Shown in pieces: positions 44,999 through 56,192 of a DNA stretch of 64,000 bases. The notes under the pieces were generated by a model. It searched no databases and had not been told where the DNA came from. It saw only the letters and a list, made by a program, of their open reading frames with translations. This DNA comes from Aquiluna sp. (lineage in GTDB: Bacteria; Actinomycetota; Actinomycetes; Actinomycetales; Microbacteriaceae): assembly GCA_018402615.1 (NCBI GenBank), contig JAGYIH010000002.1:4635-68634 (forward strand). Reading direction: 5' to 3'. Each line of letters opens with the position of its first letter. Position 1 is the stretch's first letter. The position numbers and the translations under genes were made by a program.

Positions 44999-45639
44999 CT
45001 AGACCTCCCCAGAGGAACCAGCGCCACAGCTGCCGCCAGCAAAACTGGAATGCCAGCCGGAACGAAGGGAACCGAAGCTAGTGCCACACCAACCCCTAGA
45101 AACGCCAACCAGAGGTTTTCTCTGAGCCTTGGCCAAAGCAGTCCCAAAAACGCCGCAGCAGCAGCGGCATCTAAGCCCCAAGCTTCAACCGAACCAATTA
45201 GATTGCCACCCAGCGCTCCCAGAAATGTTGCGGTGTTCCAAAAGACAAATACACCAACACCGGTCAGCCAAAATCCAAGCTTTGAATCCTCGCGATTTTG
45301 CTGCGCCATGCTCACCGCATTTGACTCATCAATGGTTAGCTGCGCTTGCAAGACTCGCATGAGTCCCCGAGGCTCAAACTCAGGTGCCAAGCGAAGTGCA
45401 TAAAAGGAGTTCCGAACCCCCATTAGCCACGCCGTTGCAATTGCTGTGACGGGCGCTCCCCCGGCGGCGATCACGCCTACAAATGCAAACTGACTTGCAC
45501 CGGAAAACATCAGCAAAGACAACAGCATTACGGACAAAACATCTAAACCGGCGGCTACTCCGATTGCCCCGAAGGAGACTCCGTAAAGGCCAGTGGCTAT
45601 GGCCACAGAGAGAGCTGTAGAAACAACGGGCTTTGCCAT
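44995..45639 (-). CDS. azlC: AzlC-family branched-chain amino acid exporter large subunit
   Basis: A 214-residue polytopic protein with the AzlC signature FSGASQFAFVGVIAAGG and MGVRNSFYALRLAPEF, plus QLTIDESNAV. Together with AzlD it exports Leu, Ile and Val. The function is from family knowledge. Confidence 0.9.
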   Translation of the reverse strand: MAKPVVSTALSVAIATGLYGVSFGAIGVAAGLDVLSVMLLSLLMFSGASQFAFVGVIAAGGAPVTAIATAWLMGVRNSFYALRLAPEFEPRGLMRVLQAQLTIDESNAVSMAQQNREDSKLGFWLTGVGVFVFWNTATFLGALGGNLIGSVEAWGLDAAAAAAFLGLLWPRLRENLWLAFLGVGVALASVPFVPAGIPVLLAAAVALVPLGRSR

Positions 45640-45656
45640 TTCTCTCCCAATTAGAG

Positions 45657-45727
45657 CTCCCCGGCTTGGACTCGAACCAAGAACCTATCGGTTAACAACC
45701 GGTGCTCTGCCAATTGAGCACCGAGAG
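45657..45727 (-). tRNA. tRNA-Asn (anticodon GTT) with weak, partly mismatched stems
   Basis: Minus strand: D-arm CTCAATTGGCAGAG, anticodon loop TTGTTAA giving GTT, T-arm CTTGGTTCGAGTCCAAG, 3' CCGGGGA then G. The 5' acceptor strand CTCTCGG pairs poorly with CCGGGGA (C1 against A72, two G-U pairs), position 9 seems missing and 28-42 is C against A. The 5' part instead forms a perfect hairpin, CGGTGCTC/GAGCACCG. See findings. Confidence 0.75.
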
Positions 45728-45757
45728 CGCCTTAGCGCCATCAAACATTATAAATTT

Positions 45758-47578
45758 CTAAAGCTTCATAAGCGCTCTGCGCTCCGATTCCAATTCCACC
45801 AATTGCAGGGAAATCGCGCTTTGGGCCTCCGGGTTTAGATCCGGATCAATTCTTCTCAGTGCTGCCATTAGGTCAATTTTCTCTTGGTTTAATGCCTGCA
45901 AGACGGCGCCCTTCACAACACCCCTGCAGTATTTCGATAGCTCCTCATCTCCGGTTGCAGGCAGAGCGGCAAGCGACAGCCGCCTCACCAAATCCAGTAG
46001 CGATTCATCAACTCTTGTCGCAAGCAAATTTGAAAAGCCTGAATCACTTAGCGAGTCACCAAGACTGACAGCGGTCTCTAGCACTGACTGGTACTGGGCG
46101 GTAGTGAATCCAGAGGCGGCCATTCGCTGCAACTGGTCGAACCTAAAGCTTTCGGGACGCTGCAGCAGCACCTCCAGAACCTGGCGTTCGAATTTGCCCT
46201 GTGGCCCATCTGGTATTGGTTTCGAAGTTCCCGCCTGTCGCATCGGCTCGACACTTTGCTGAACCGCAGCCCTCTGGTCTCCCTGAACCAAGCGAGCAAC
46301 ATCTGCAGCATCGAGAGAGACCCAATCCGCAAGCTGCTTGGTGTAACCAGTTCTCAAAGCCGGGTCAGAGATCTGTGCGACAACAGAGGACGCCGATCTT
46401 GCGGCTGCGACCCGACTATCAAGGTCCGCCAAGCTGAATTGGGCTATTCGGTGCCGGATCACAAACTCGAACAGGGGCTTCTTTGCCTCCAACATTTGCA
46501 AGATGGCACCGTCACCGCGCTGCTGGCGAAGGTCCGCTGGATCTAAGCCATCGGGACCGGTGGCCACAAATGTGAGCGCGTTGAACTTACTGCTGTCGCC
46601 ATAAACCTTAAGCGCCGCCTTTTGGCCAGCAACATCGGGATCAAAGGTAAAGATCACACTTGCCGGATCCGGAGACTGCCCGAGTAATCGGTTGATAAGT
46701 CTGATGTGTTCCTCACCAAATGCCGTGCCACAGGTCGCCACAGCGGTTTGGAAACCAGCGAGGTGACATGCCATGACATCGGTATAGCCCTCAACCACGA
46801 CCACCTCACGCTTTTTTACGATGTCCTTACGGGCCAAATCCAGACCATAAAGCACACCAGACTTGTGATACACGGGTGTCTCGGGAGTGTTCAGATACTT
46901 CGGTCCCTGGTCGTCTTCATAGAGCTTTCTCGCCCCAAAACCCAATACCTGAGAATTTGCATCCCTGATGGGCCAAAGCACGCGACCCCTGAAGCGGTCG
47001 TAACCGCCCTTCTCAGACTCCATAGCAAGCCCGGCCAAAACCAGCTCCTTGAGTTCATAACCCTTGGCACCTGCGTGATTGATTAGGTTTTGCCAACCCT
47101 TTGGTGCGTAGCCGATTCCAAATTGATTCGCGCTCGCTGCATCAAAGCCCCTTGAAACCAGGAAGTCCCTGGCTATAACACCCTCCTCACCGGCAAGCTC
47201 GGACTGGTAGAACTGGGCTGCTACCGCGTTTAGCGCCAAAATGCGGGACCTGGATGAGGTGTCTTCCCCGCCCTCCTCATAACTCAGAGCAAAGTTGTAT
47301 TTCTGAGCAAGTTTTTCGACGGCATCCATGAAACTTAGGGACTCAATCTCCTGGATGAACTTATAAACGTCTCCCCCAACACCGCATCCAAAGCAGTGGT
47401 AGAAGGCTGGATTTGCTCTCACGTTAAAGCTGGGAGTTTTTTCTCCATGGAATGGACAAAGACCTTTGAACGAACCGCCGGATGCAGTCTTGAGGCTGAT
47501 GTATGAACCAACCACCTCAACGATATCGGCCTTCGCCTTGAGATCTTCGATGTCTGACTGTCGAACTCTTCCCGGCAT
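45758..47578 (-). CDS. dnaG: DNA primase
   Basis: A 606-residue replicative primase. N-terminal zinc finger CPFHGEKTPSF with YHCFGCGVGGD (Cys-His-Cys-Cys), RNA polymerase domain, TOPRIM acidic motifs VVVEGYTDVMA and FTFDPDVAGQKA, and a C-terminal DnaB-interacting helical region ending near MKL. Start ATG at 47576-47578 with AGGA seven bases before it; TTG at 47584 is too near the ribosome-binding site. Confidence 0.96.
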   Translation of the reverse strand: MPGRVRQSDIEDLKAKADIVEVVGSYISLKTASGGSFKGLCPFHGEKTPSFNVRANPAFYHCFGCGVGGDVYKFIQEIESLSFMDAVEKLAQKYNFALSYEEGGEDTSSRSRILALNAVAAQFYQSELAGEEGVIARDFLVSRGFDAASANQFGIGYAPKGWQNLINHAGAKGYELKELVLAGLAMESEKGGYDRFRGRVLWPIRDANSQVLGFGARKLYEDDQGPKYLNTPETPVYHKSGVLYGLDLARKDIVKKREVVVVEGYTDVMACHLAGFQTAVATCGTAFGEEHIRLINRLLGQSPDPASVIFTFDPDVAGQKAALKVYGDSSKFNALTFVATGPDGLDPADLRQQRGDGAILQMLEAKKPLFEFVIRHRIAQFSLADLDSRVAAARSASSVVAQISDPALRTGYTKQLADWVSLDAADVARLVQGDQRAAVQQSVEPMRQAGTSKPIPDGPQGKFERQVLEVLLQRPESFRFDQLQRMAASGFTTAQYQSVLETAVSLGDSLSDSGFSNLLATRVDESLLDLVRRLSLAALPATGDEELSKYCRGVVKGAVLQALNQEKIDLMAALRRIDPDLNPEAQSAISLQLVELESERRALMKL

Positions 47579-47587
47579 GCTCAAATC

Positions 47588-48847
47588 CTAAGACTTCAGC
47601 TTGGCATGCAGGGTGATTGCAGCGGGATCTGTGAGTGACGCTACCTGATCGACAATCACGCGCCTCTTGGCCTGTTCAGAGCTGGCCCGGTGCCACGCAT
47701 CAAGACTTATTGAGTCAAGCTCGAGTCCGTTTTTCTCTAGAAGAATGTCGGCCAATTCAATAAGCAGTACTCGCTGACGCTCGTAGAACGGTTGCCTGTC
47801 CCCATGAGTCATGACGCTCGCCGCCACTATGCCCTTCAAGACCGCAATCTCACTTTTTACCCTCCCGGGAATGATGACCCCGGCGTGGTAGCGGGTGAGC
47901 TTGGACTTCGAAGCATTCTCCAGGATTGACTCTGTGGTTCGAGCCACAAAAGACCCGATGAGATCGCTAGCAAGGTTCTTCAACTGGGCAATTTGTCGGG
48001 GCGAGCCATCGAAGCTGTATAGCCAATGTGGAGACTGTTGAAGCTGAGTCAAAGCCTCCTCAAGCTCCACTTTTGCCAATAAGCCATCTGACCATTTACC
48101 AATTTCTTCCAGCAACGCTTCATGAGCCTGAGGGTCTGACAACACGCTTGGGTCCAATAATCCCTCGACTATGGCATCCTCAAAATCGTGAACCGAATAG
48201 GCCACGTCATCTGCAAAGTCCATGATCTGTGCCTCAACGCACTTTGCTCCCTCGGGAGCGTCTTGACGCATCCAGTTGAAGACTTCAAGATCGTCCTCAT
48301 AAACCCCAAACTTGGTGATACTTCCAAATTCAGAAGCACGCTTGAGTGTCCAGGGATACTTGGTCGCCGCATCAAGCGATGCTCTGGTGAGGTTTAACCC
48401 CCGAGAGTTACCGCGGTCATCGTAGATCTTGGTTTCCAGTCGGGTCAAAATGCGAAAGGTTTGAGCATTGCCCTCAAAGCCACCAATGTCTGCGGCCCAG
48501 AAGTTCAAAGCCGATTCGCCATTGTGCCCGAAAGGCGGATGGCCAAGGTCATGAGCGAGACAGGCCATATCGACAAGGTCTGGATCGATGGAAAGGGCAT
48601 TCGCCAATTCCCTGCCAACCTGGGCGACCTCGAGCGAGTGGGTTAGCCGAGTCCGAGCGAAATCACCAGAGGTGGGAGACAAAACCTGAGTTTTCGCACT
48701 TAACTTTCGAAATGCCGCCGAATGCAATACGCGAGCCCGGTCCCTTGCAAATTCACCACGTGCCGGCATTTGAGAGCGTGCCTGCGGCACAAATCGCTCC
48801 CGGTCAAATTCCTTGTAATCGGGTTCGTTGGTTACCTTGTGATTCAT
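47588..48847 (-). CDS. dgt: dGTPase-like HD-domain deoxynucleotide triphosphohydrolase
   Basis: A 419-residue HD phosphohydrolase converting dNTPs to nucleosides and triphosphate. HSLEVAQVGRE gives the first His, CLAHDLGHPPFGHNGE the HD pair and a further His, and DFADDVAYSVHDFEDA the second Asp. ATG at 48847; a GTG one codon upstream is the alternative. Set between dusB and dnaG as in many actinobacteria. Confidence 0.93.
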   Translation of the reverse strand: MNHKVTNEPDYKEFDRERFVPQARSQMPARGEFARDRARVLHSAAFRKLSAKTQVLSPTSGDFARTRLTHSLEVAQVGRELANALSIDPDLVDMACLAHDLGHPPFGHNGESALNFWAADIGGFEGNAQTFRILTRLETKIYDDRGNSRGLNLTRASLDAATKYPWTLKRASEFGSITKFGVYEDDLEVFNWMRQDAPEGAKCVEAQIMDFADDVAYSVHDFEDAIVEGLLDPSVLSDPQAHEALLEEIGKWSDGLLAKVELEEALTQLQQSPHWLYSFDGSPRQIAQLKNLASDLIGSFVARTTESILENASKSKLTRYHAGVIIPGRVKSEIAVLKGIVAASVMTHGDRQPFYERQRVLLIELADILLEKNGLELDSISLDAWHRASSEQAKRRVIVDQVASLTDPAAITLHAKLKS

Positions 48848-48850
48848 CAC

Positions 48851-50005
48851 CTAGCCCCCTGAAACCGAAAGCTCGGCAAGGCTCAGTGACGCCCGGTGTT
48901 CTTCGCTCAACTGTCTTGAAACAAGCCAGTTTTCCGGCAGAGCACAAGACTTACTCGAGCCCAGTCTTCCGCGCGGACCCTCAGCCTCTTCGCCTGGGAA
49001 ACCAATATCGGCGTCAAGTTCTGCTAGCAAGTCTCTTGCGTGTTGGATTGATTCCACTTGAGCTAGCCTTGCGCGGAACTCTCCACCAACCGGGTAACCC
49101 TTGAAATACCAAGCAACGTGCTTGCGGATGTCTCTGCACGCCCGCCCCTCATCCTCAAAAAACTCAATCGATAGCTCAAGGTGTCTTAAAAACCCTTGTG
49201 AAACCTCGCCTAGAGACGGCATAGCGTAGTCAATCTCCGTGTAGTCCTGTCCAGCCAAGTACTTGGTAACGGCCTTTTCAAGATCAGAGAAAAGCCATGG
49301 TCGACCCAGGCAGCCCCTGCCGACTACAACCCCATCAACACCGGTTTGCTGCATCATGGCCACCGCGTCCCCCGCCGACCAGATGTCACCATTACCGAGA
49401 ACCTGAACATCGGGCAGTGCTTGTCTCAGCTGAGCTATAGCATCCCAGTCCGCCTGACCCGAGTAATACTGCTCCGCAGTTCTGCCGTGCAAAGCAACGG
49501 CGACAACTCCTGCATCACGCGCTGCCTTGCCAGCATCTAAAAAAGTGAGGTGCTCGTCGTCGATGCCCTTTCGCATCTTTACTGTCACTGGAGTTGTGCC
49601 GGCAGCCAAAACAGCCGCTTTAACGATCGAGGCAAAAAGGTCAGACTTCCAAGGCAAAGCTGCTCCACCACCCTTACGAGTCACCTTGGGTACTGGACAA
49701 CCGAAGTTCAAATCAATGTGGTCGGCTCTGTCTTCGGCAACAAGCATCGTGACAGCCTCTGAAATGGTCTTTGGGTCAACCCCGTAGAGCTGCACCGAAC
49801 GAATCTCTTCACTCTCGTGATGTGAAATCAGTCGCATCGATTCAGCTGTTCGCTCCACCAACGCGCGCGAGGTGATCATTTCACTAACGTAAAGACCGCC
49901 GCCGTACTCACGGCAGAGTCTTCTGTATGCGGTGTTGGTAATGCCAGCCATCGGAGCCAGCACGACCGGCACCTTGATGTCTAAGTTTCCGTACTTTAGA
50001 GCCAA
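48851..50005 (-). CDS. dusB: tRNA-dihydrouridine synthase (DusB type)
   Basis: A 384-residue FMN enzyme reducing uridines in the tRNA D-loop. APMAGITNTAYRRLC, LNFGCPVPKVTRKGGGAAL (the catalytic Cys region), ALHGRTAEQYYSG, GNGDIW and GVVVGRGCLGRPWLF (FMN phosphate) are present. TTG start one base after the glyS stop. Confidence 0.94.
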   Translation of the reverse strand: MALKYGNLDIKVPVVLAPMAGITNTAYRRLCREYGGGLYVSEMITSRALVERTAESMRLISHHESEEIRSVQLYGVDPKTISEAVTMLVAEDRADHIDLNFGCPVPKVTRKGGGAALPWKSDLFASIVKAAVLAAGTTPVTVKMRKGIDDEHLTFLDAGKAARDAGVVAVALHGRTAEQYYSGQADWDAIAQLRQALPDVQVLGNGDIWSAGDAVAMMQQTGVDGVVVGRGCLGRPWLFSDLEKAVTKYLAGQDYTEIDYAMPSLGEVSQGFLRHLELSIEFFEDEGRACRDIRKHVAWYFKGYPVGGEFRARLAQVESIQHARDLLAELDADIGFPGEEAEGPRGRLGSSKSCALPENWLVSRQLSEEHRASLSLAELSVSGG

Positions 50006-50006
50006 G

Positions 50007-51383
50007 CTAGCCGTTCAGTCTCTCAAAAAGGTATGCCTTCACCTGCGATAGCGAGACGCGCTCCTGAGTCATGCTGTCACGCTCCCGGATGGTCACAGCC
50101 TGGTCGCCAGGTGTCTCAAAGTCGACGGTGATGCAAAACGGAGTGCCGATCTCATCCTGTCTGCGGTAGCGACGCCCGATGGCCCCAGAGTCGTCAAACT
50201 CCACATTCCAGACCTTTCTCAGTTCACCGCTTAGGTCTCTGGCAATAGGGTTCAACTCTTCATTGCGGCTAAGCGGCAAAATCGCTGCCTTAACCGGGCT
50301 AAGCCTGCGGTCCAAGCGCAATACGGTTCTGGTGTCAACCCCACCCTTAGAGTTAGGCGCCTCATCTTCGAAGTAGGCATCCACCATAAATGCCATAAGC
50401 GACCTGGTTAGCCCAGCTGCTGGCTCAATGACAAAGGGTGTCCAGCGCTTCTCCTCAGCTGGATCGAAGTAACTAAGGTCGACCCCGGACGCCTCAGAGT
50501 GAGTGCGCAAATCAAAGTCGGTCCGATTCGCAACCCCCTCGAGTTCCCCAAACTCACTTCCCTGGAAACCGAAGCGATACTCGATGTCCACGGTGCGTTT
50601 TGAGTAGTGAGAGAGTTTCTCTTTGGGGTGATCAAAAAGCCTCAGGTTGTCCTTGGAGATACCAAGGTCTAGGTACCAGTTCAGCCGTTCCTGAATCCAG
50701 TAGTCGTGCCACTGCTCGTCTTCTCCCGGCTTTACGAAGAACTCCATCTCCATCTGCTCAAACTCACGAGTGCGGAAAATAAAGTTTCCCGGCGTAATTT
50801 CATTACGGAAGCTCTTACCCATCTGCCCAATGCCAAATGGCGGCTTCATTCTCGAGGCGTTTAGCACGTTGTTGAAATTCACAAATATCCCCTGGGCTGT
50901 TTCCGGCCTGAGGTAGTGCATACCGCTTTCGTCCTCAACGGGACCGAGCGAGGTTTTCAAAAGCCCATTGAAACTCTTGGGCTCTGTCCAAATCTCCTTA
51001 TTGCCGCAGTTAGGGCATGGAATTTCGGCCATCGAAGCTGGTGGGCGATTTTTCTTTTCTTCGAAGGCCTCCTCAAGGTGGTCGGCCCTGAAACGTTTGT
51101 GACAGGAGGTGCACTCAATAAGGGGATCAACAAATGCCTCAACGTGACCAGATGCCTCCCATACCTTCCTGGGCAAGATAATCGAGCTGTCAAGCCCAAC
51201 AACGTCGTCACGACCGGAAACCATGGATTGCCACCATTGTCGCTTGATGTTTTCCTTGAGTTCAACGCCCAGGGGACCATAGTCCCAGGCAGACCGAGAA
51301 CCGCCATAGATCTCCCCGGCCTGAAATACAAAGCCTCTGCGCTTTGCAAGAGAGATTACCTGATCAAGTTTTTGGTTTGCCAT
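50007..51383 (-). CDS. glyS: Glycyl-tRNA synthetase (dimeric type)
   Basis: A 458-residue class II synthetase of the alpha2 type, also called gly[22 protein letters not shown] near the N-terminus, motif 2 [22 protein letters not shown] in outline, motif 3 [13 protein letters not shown], and a zinc-binding-like CTSCHKRF with CPNCGNK. ATG at 51381-51383 has GGAGA upstream; longer starts are not supported. Confidence 0.95.
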   Translation of the reverse strand: MANQKLDQVISLAKRRGFVFQAGEIYGGSRSAWDYGPLGVELKENIKRQWWQSMVSGRDDVVGLDSSIILPRKVWEASGHVEAFVDPLIECTSCHKRFRADHLEEAFEEKKNRPPASMAEIPCPNCGNKEIWTEPKSFNGLLKTSLGPVEDESGMHYLRPETAQGIFVNFNNVLNASRMKPPFGIGQMGKSFRNEITPGNFIFRTREFEQMEMEFFVKPGEDEQWHDYWIQERLNWYLDLGISKDNLRLFDHPKEKLSHYSKRTVDIEYRFGFQGSEFGELEGVANRTDFDLRTHSEASGVDLSYFDPAEEKRWTPFVIEPAAGLTRSLMAFMVDAYFEDEAPNSKGGVDTRTVLRLDRRLSPVKAAILPLSRNEELNPIARDLSGELRKVWNVEFDDSGAIGRRYRRQDEIGTPFCITVDFETPGDQAVTIRERDSMTQERVSLSQVKAYLFERLNG

Positions 51384-51415
51384 TGTTCTCCGAACAGCCT
51401 TGAGCTCTAAAGCCT

Positions 51416-52174
51416 TTAGTTTAGCGGGGCATCGACCGCTGCTCCGAAGCGTCGCTGACGGTTCTGATACTCGGAAATCGCATCCCACAGCGTCTCTCTG
51501 GTGAAATCGGGCCAAAACTTGTCCAAAAAAAGATACTCGGCGTAGGTCGACTGCCAGGGCAGGAAGTTACTCGAGCGGTGCTCCCCAGATGATCTCAGAA
51601 ACAAATCGACGTCCGGTAACTCTGGAACGTATAGCTCACGAGCTAGTGTTTTTTCGGTAATGCTTCCCGGCCTTATTTTTCCAATGGCAATCTTTTCGGC
51701 TAGCCGATTTATCGCATCCAATATTTCCTGGCGTCCCCCATAATTCACTGCCATGGTCAGGGTCAAACCCTTGTTATTAGTTGTGAGGCGTTCGGCTTCG
51801 GCTAGCTCATGGATTACGGAAGGCCATAGCTTTCGCTTTGTACCAGACCAGCGAACCCTGACGTCCCACTCACTTAGCAGGTCCCTGCGCCTTCGAAGCA
51901 CGTCCTTGTTATAGCCCATCAGAAATCTGACTTCATCTGGAGACCGCTTCCAGTTTTCAGTCGAGAAGGCGTAGGCGGTGAGGTGCGTCACGCCAGCTTC
52001 AATTGCGCCCGCTACAACCTCCAGCAGCGCCTGCTCGCCTGCGCGGTGACCCTCGGTTCTTTTCAGTCCTCGCTCATTTGCCCAGCGGCCATTGCCGTCC
52101 ATGACAATTGCAATGTGTTTTGGAACGCTTCTAAAATCAGGCGCTTTCCGACCAGCTTCAAATAGTTCCGTCAT
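51416..52174 (-). CDS. uppS: Isoprenyl (undecaprenyl) diphosphate synthase
   Basis: A 252-residue cis-prenyltransferase making the lipid carrier for cell-wall precursors. [16 protein letters not shown] with the catalytic Asp, [20 protein letters not shown] and the C-terminal [20 protein letters not shown]. In actinobacteria chain length can be C50 or C55. ATGA overlap with recO sets the start at 52172-52174. Confidence 0.94.
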   Translation of the reverse strand: MTELFEAGRKAPDFRSVPKHIAIVMDGNGRWANERGLKRTEGHRAGEQALLEVVAGAIEAGVTHLTAYAFSTENWKRSPDEVRFLMGYNKDVLRRRRDLLSEWDVRVRWSGTKRKLWPSVIHELAEAERLTTNNKGLTLTMAVNYGGRQEILDAINRLAEKIAIGKIRPGSITEKTLARELYVPELPDVDLFLRSSGEHRSSNFLPWQSTYAEYLFLDKFWPDFTRETLWDAISEYQNRQRRFGAAVDAPLN

Positions 52175-52890
52175 GCTCGCTCCACATGCTGCAAAGACTT
52201 TAGACCGCGTTCCAATTGCCACTGCAAATATGCAGCAATCACACCGCTTACCCGCGCCCGATCCGCTTCAGGTGTTTCCCGCGATTTATCCCATTCACCC
52301 GCGAGCAGAGCCCTCATGTGCGCAATTCCTGAAATACCGACGTTGACCGCTCCAGCTAACTGACAACTTTGGCAGCTCACCGCTCCGGAGTGGGTTGAGA
52401 AGAAGGTCGGATCGTTGCCGCAGGTGTGACAGCTGTTCAAAGATGGCACCCAACCCGATATGGAAAGTGAACGAAGCAGATAGCTGTCCAAAACCTGGTC
52501 TGCGCGCTCTTCAAAATTGGCTAGAGTCCTAATCGCACCCACCACCAGAAGGTAATGCTGGGAACTCGAACTTTCGCGAGTTAGTCGCTCTGCTGCCTCC
52601 AAGATGGCAGTGCCCGCGGTGTATTTTGGATAATTGGAAACCACGCTGCTGCCATAGTTGGCGAGCTGTTCTGCCTGCGAAATTGTGTCCAGGTTTTTAC
52701 CCTCGAAGAGCTGCAAATCCGCAACCATAAAGGGCTCTAATCGGGCACCAAAACGAGAGCTGGTCTTGCGCACTCCCTTAGCCACCGCCCGGATTTGGCC
52801 GTGGTTCTTGGTAAGCACGGTCACTATTCGGTCGACTTCACCTAGCTTGTGGGTGCGAAGCACGATTCCTTCGTCACGATAGTGGGGCAT
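52171..52890 (-). CDS. recO: DNA repair protein RecO
   Basis: A 239-residue recombination mediator that loads RecA with RecR. N-terminal OB fold (YRDEGIVLRTHKLGEVDRIV) and a zinc site CHTCG with CQSCQ. AATACT lies six bases before the ATG, a weaker version of the leaderless pattern seen elsewhere. Coupled to uppS. Confidence 0.93.
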   Translation of the reverse strand: MPHYRDEGIVLRTHKLGEVDRIVTVLTKNHGQIRAVAKGVRKTSSRFGARLEPFMVADLQLFEGKNLDTISQAEQLANYGSSVVSNYPKYTAGTAILEAAERLTRESSSSQHYLLVVGAIRTLANFEERADQVLDSYLLRSLSISGWVPSLNSCHTCGNDPTFFSTHSGAVSCQSCQLAGAVNVGISGIAHMRALLAGEWDKSRETPEADRARVSGVIAAYLQWQLERGLKSLQHVERA

Positions 52891-52929
52891 TGCTCAAGTA
52901 TTGCAACTTAGAGGTAAAAATCGCTGAGG

Positions 52930-54720
<1,791 letters not shown>

Positions 54721-54739
<19 letters not shown>

Positions 54740-54762
54740 CTAAGAAGAAGAGCCAAACGCAT
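54721..54762 (-). CDS. leuL: leuA leader peptide
   Basis: A 13-residue frame, MRLALLLSGRDEA, too short for usual gene callers. Four of the first seven residues are Leu, including CTT CTT CTT. The start ATG is six bases after TAGCCT, suggesting a leaderless leader peptide. A ribosome waiting for Leu-tRNA at the CTT run would cover or free the hairpin arm just downstream. Ribosome-mediated control of leuA is known in Actinobacteria; this instance is inferred from sequence. Confidence 0.72.
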
Positions 54763-54768
54763 TGTGTA

Positions 54769-54774
54769 AGGCTA
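54769..54774 (-). promoter_or_regulatory. -10 hexamer of the leuA leader
   Basis: TAGCCT on the minus strand, 6 bases before the leader-peptide ATG. It lies just outside the era 3' end (stop at 54794-54796). Confidence 0.35.
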
Positions 54775-54793
54775 GCACTCAAAATGCCAAGCC

Positions 54794-55666
54794 CTAGAAA
54801 CCGAGTTTCCCCATCTGTTTGGCATCACGTTGCCAGTCCTTTGCGATTCGGACTTGAATAGCGAGGTGGATTGGATGGCCAAGCAGGCTCTCAATCTCGA
54901 TCCGAGCCTTGGTTCCAATGGTTTTCAACATCGAACCGCCCTTGCCAATGACGATTCCCTTTTGGCTATCGCGCTCAACCCAGAGCGACATGTGCAGGGT
55001 GGGCTTTTGCTCCCCCTGAACCATTTCATCGAGCGAAACCGCGAGAGAATGTGGCATCTCGTCGCGGACCAACTCCAACGCAGCCTCTCGAACAAGCTCA
55101 CAGATTCGGTCTTCGTCTGTCTCCTCGGTCTGGATGTCGTCCGGATAAAGCATCGGCCCCTCTGGAAGCTTGGAAATCAGCAGATTCACCAGGTGATCTA
55201 GCTGCTCACCGGTGACAGCCGACACCGGGATAATGTCATCCCAGTCATAGATCTCACTGACACTCATCAGGTGCAAAGCGAGTTTCTCACGTGAGACGGT
55301 GTCGGCCTTGGTAACAATCGCAATCTTGCGAGCTTTCATCAGAGCTATGTCGCCAACAATTTTTTTGTCCCCAATGCCAATTGCCTCATTTGCCGGTGAG
55401 CAAAATGCAATCAGATCAACTTCGGCTAGCGTGCTGCCAACCAAGTCGTTTAGGCGCTGCCCCAGCAGCGTTCTGGGTTTATGAAGCCCCGGAGTGTCCA
55501 CAATCACAAGCTGACCTGCGGGAGTGGTGTGAATCGCCCTTATGGCCTTGCGGGTGGTCTGTGGTTTTGAAGACGTTATGGCTACCTTCTCACCAACTAT
55601 TGCATTGGTCAGTGTTGACTTACCTACATTGGGACGTCCAACAAAACTTACAAAGCCTGATTTCAA
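54794..55666 (-). CDS. era: GTPase Era
   Basis: A 290-residue GTPase for 30S assembly. G1 GRPNVGKSTL, G3 DTPGL, G4 TKAD (usually NKxD), and a C-terminal KH domain with KGIVIGKGGSMLKTIG. TTG start. The 67-base gap to ybeY holds no corC-like gene, which in many actinobacteria sits here. Confidence 0.95.
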   Translation of the reverse strand: MKSGFVSFVGRPNVGKSTLTNAIVGEKVAITSSKPQTTRKAIRAIHTTPAGQLVIVDTPGLHKPRTLLGQRLNDLVGSTLAEVDLIAFCSPANEAIGIGDKKIVGDIALMKARKIAIVTKADTVSREKLALHLMSVSEIYDWDDIIPVSAVTGEQLDHLVNLLISKLPEGPMLYPDDIQTEETDEDRICELVREAALELVRDEMPHSLAVSLDEMVQGEQKPTLHMSLWVERDSQKGIVIGKGGSMLKTIGTKARIEIESLLGHPIHLAIQVRIAKDWQRDAKQMGKLGF

Positions 55667-55733
55667 CTAGTTCCCTAACTTTTTGACCACGGAGTTCAAT
55701 CTCTGAACCACTAAGCCACTGCGCTTACTCAAT

Positions 55734-56192
55734 CTAAACCTGCTCTGATTCGTAAAATGTTTTCAGCACCTGAGCCTGAAGCTCAAACATCTGTTTTTCT
55801 TCTTCCGTCTCTGCGTGGTCAAAACCGACCAAATGAAGCATTCCGTGGGTGACGAGCATCAAGATCTCGGTTATGGTCTCGTGGCCTGCAACGGCCGCTT
55901 GCCTCGAGGCAACCTGTGGGCAAACCACGATGTCTCCCAGAACTCCCTCTGGCGACAATGACTCCTCCGAGCCCGGCCTCAGCTCGTCCATTGGAAAGCT
56001 GAGCACATCGGTTGGCCCAGGTTCATCCATCCACTTGATGTGCAAATCGGTCATCGGAGCTTCATCCACGAAGATGATTCCAACATCGACCATTGGGTGC
56101 AGCTTCAGATGGTCTCTAGCATGCATCGCAAGGTTTTGAACCCGATGCGTGTCAATTGCCACCTCAGATTCATTCGATATTTCAATACTCAA
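55734..56192 (-). CDS. ybeY: Endoribonuclease YbeY
   Basis: A 152-residue metalloprotein needed for rRNA maturation. Zinc motif HGMLHLVGFDH with three His, and TDVLSFPMDE before it. TTG start overlapping the phoH stop (TTGA). Confidence 0.94.
   Translation of the reverse strand: MSIEISNESEVAIDTHRVQNLAMHARDHLKLHPMVDVGIIFVDEAPMTDLHIKWMDEPGPTDVLSFPMDELRPGSEESLSPEGVLGDIVVCPQVASRQAAVAGHETITEILMLVTHGMLHLVGFDHAETEEEKQMFELQAQVLKTFYESEQV

Noticed and set aside
55668..55733. Possible terminator or tRNA remnant between ybeY and era
   Set aside because: Only a six-pair imperfect stem (GGTTCA/TGAACT) without T tract; no cloverleaf can be drawn.
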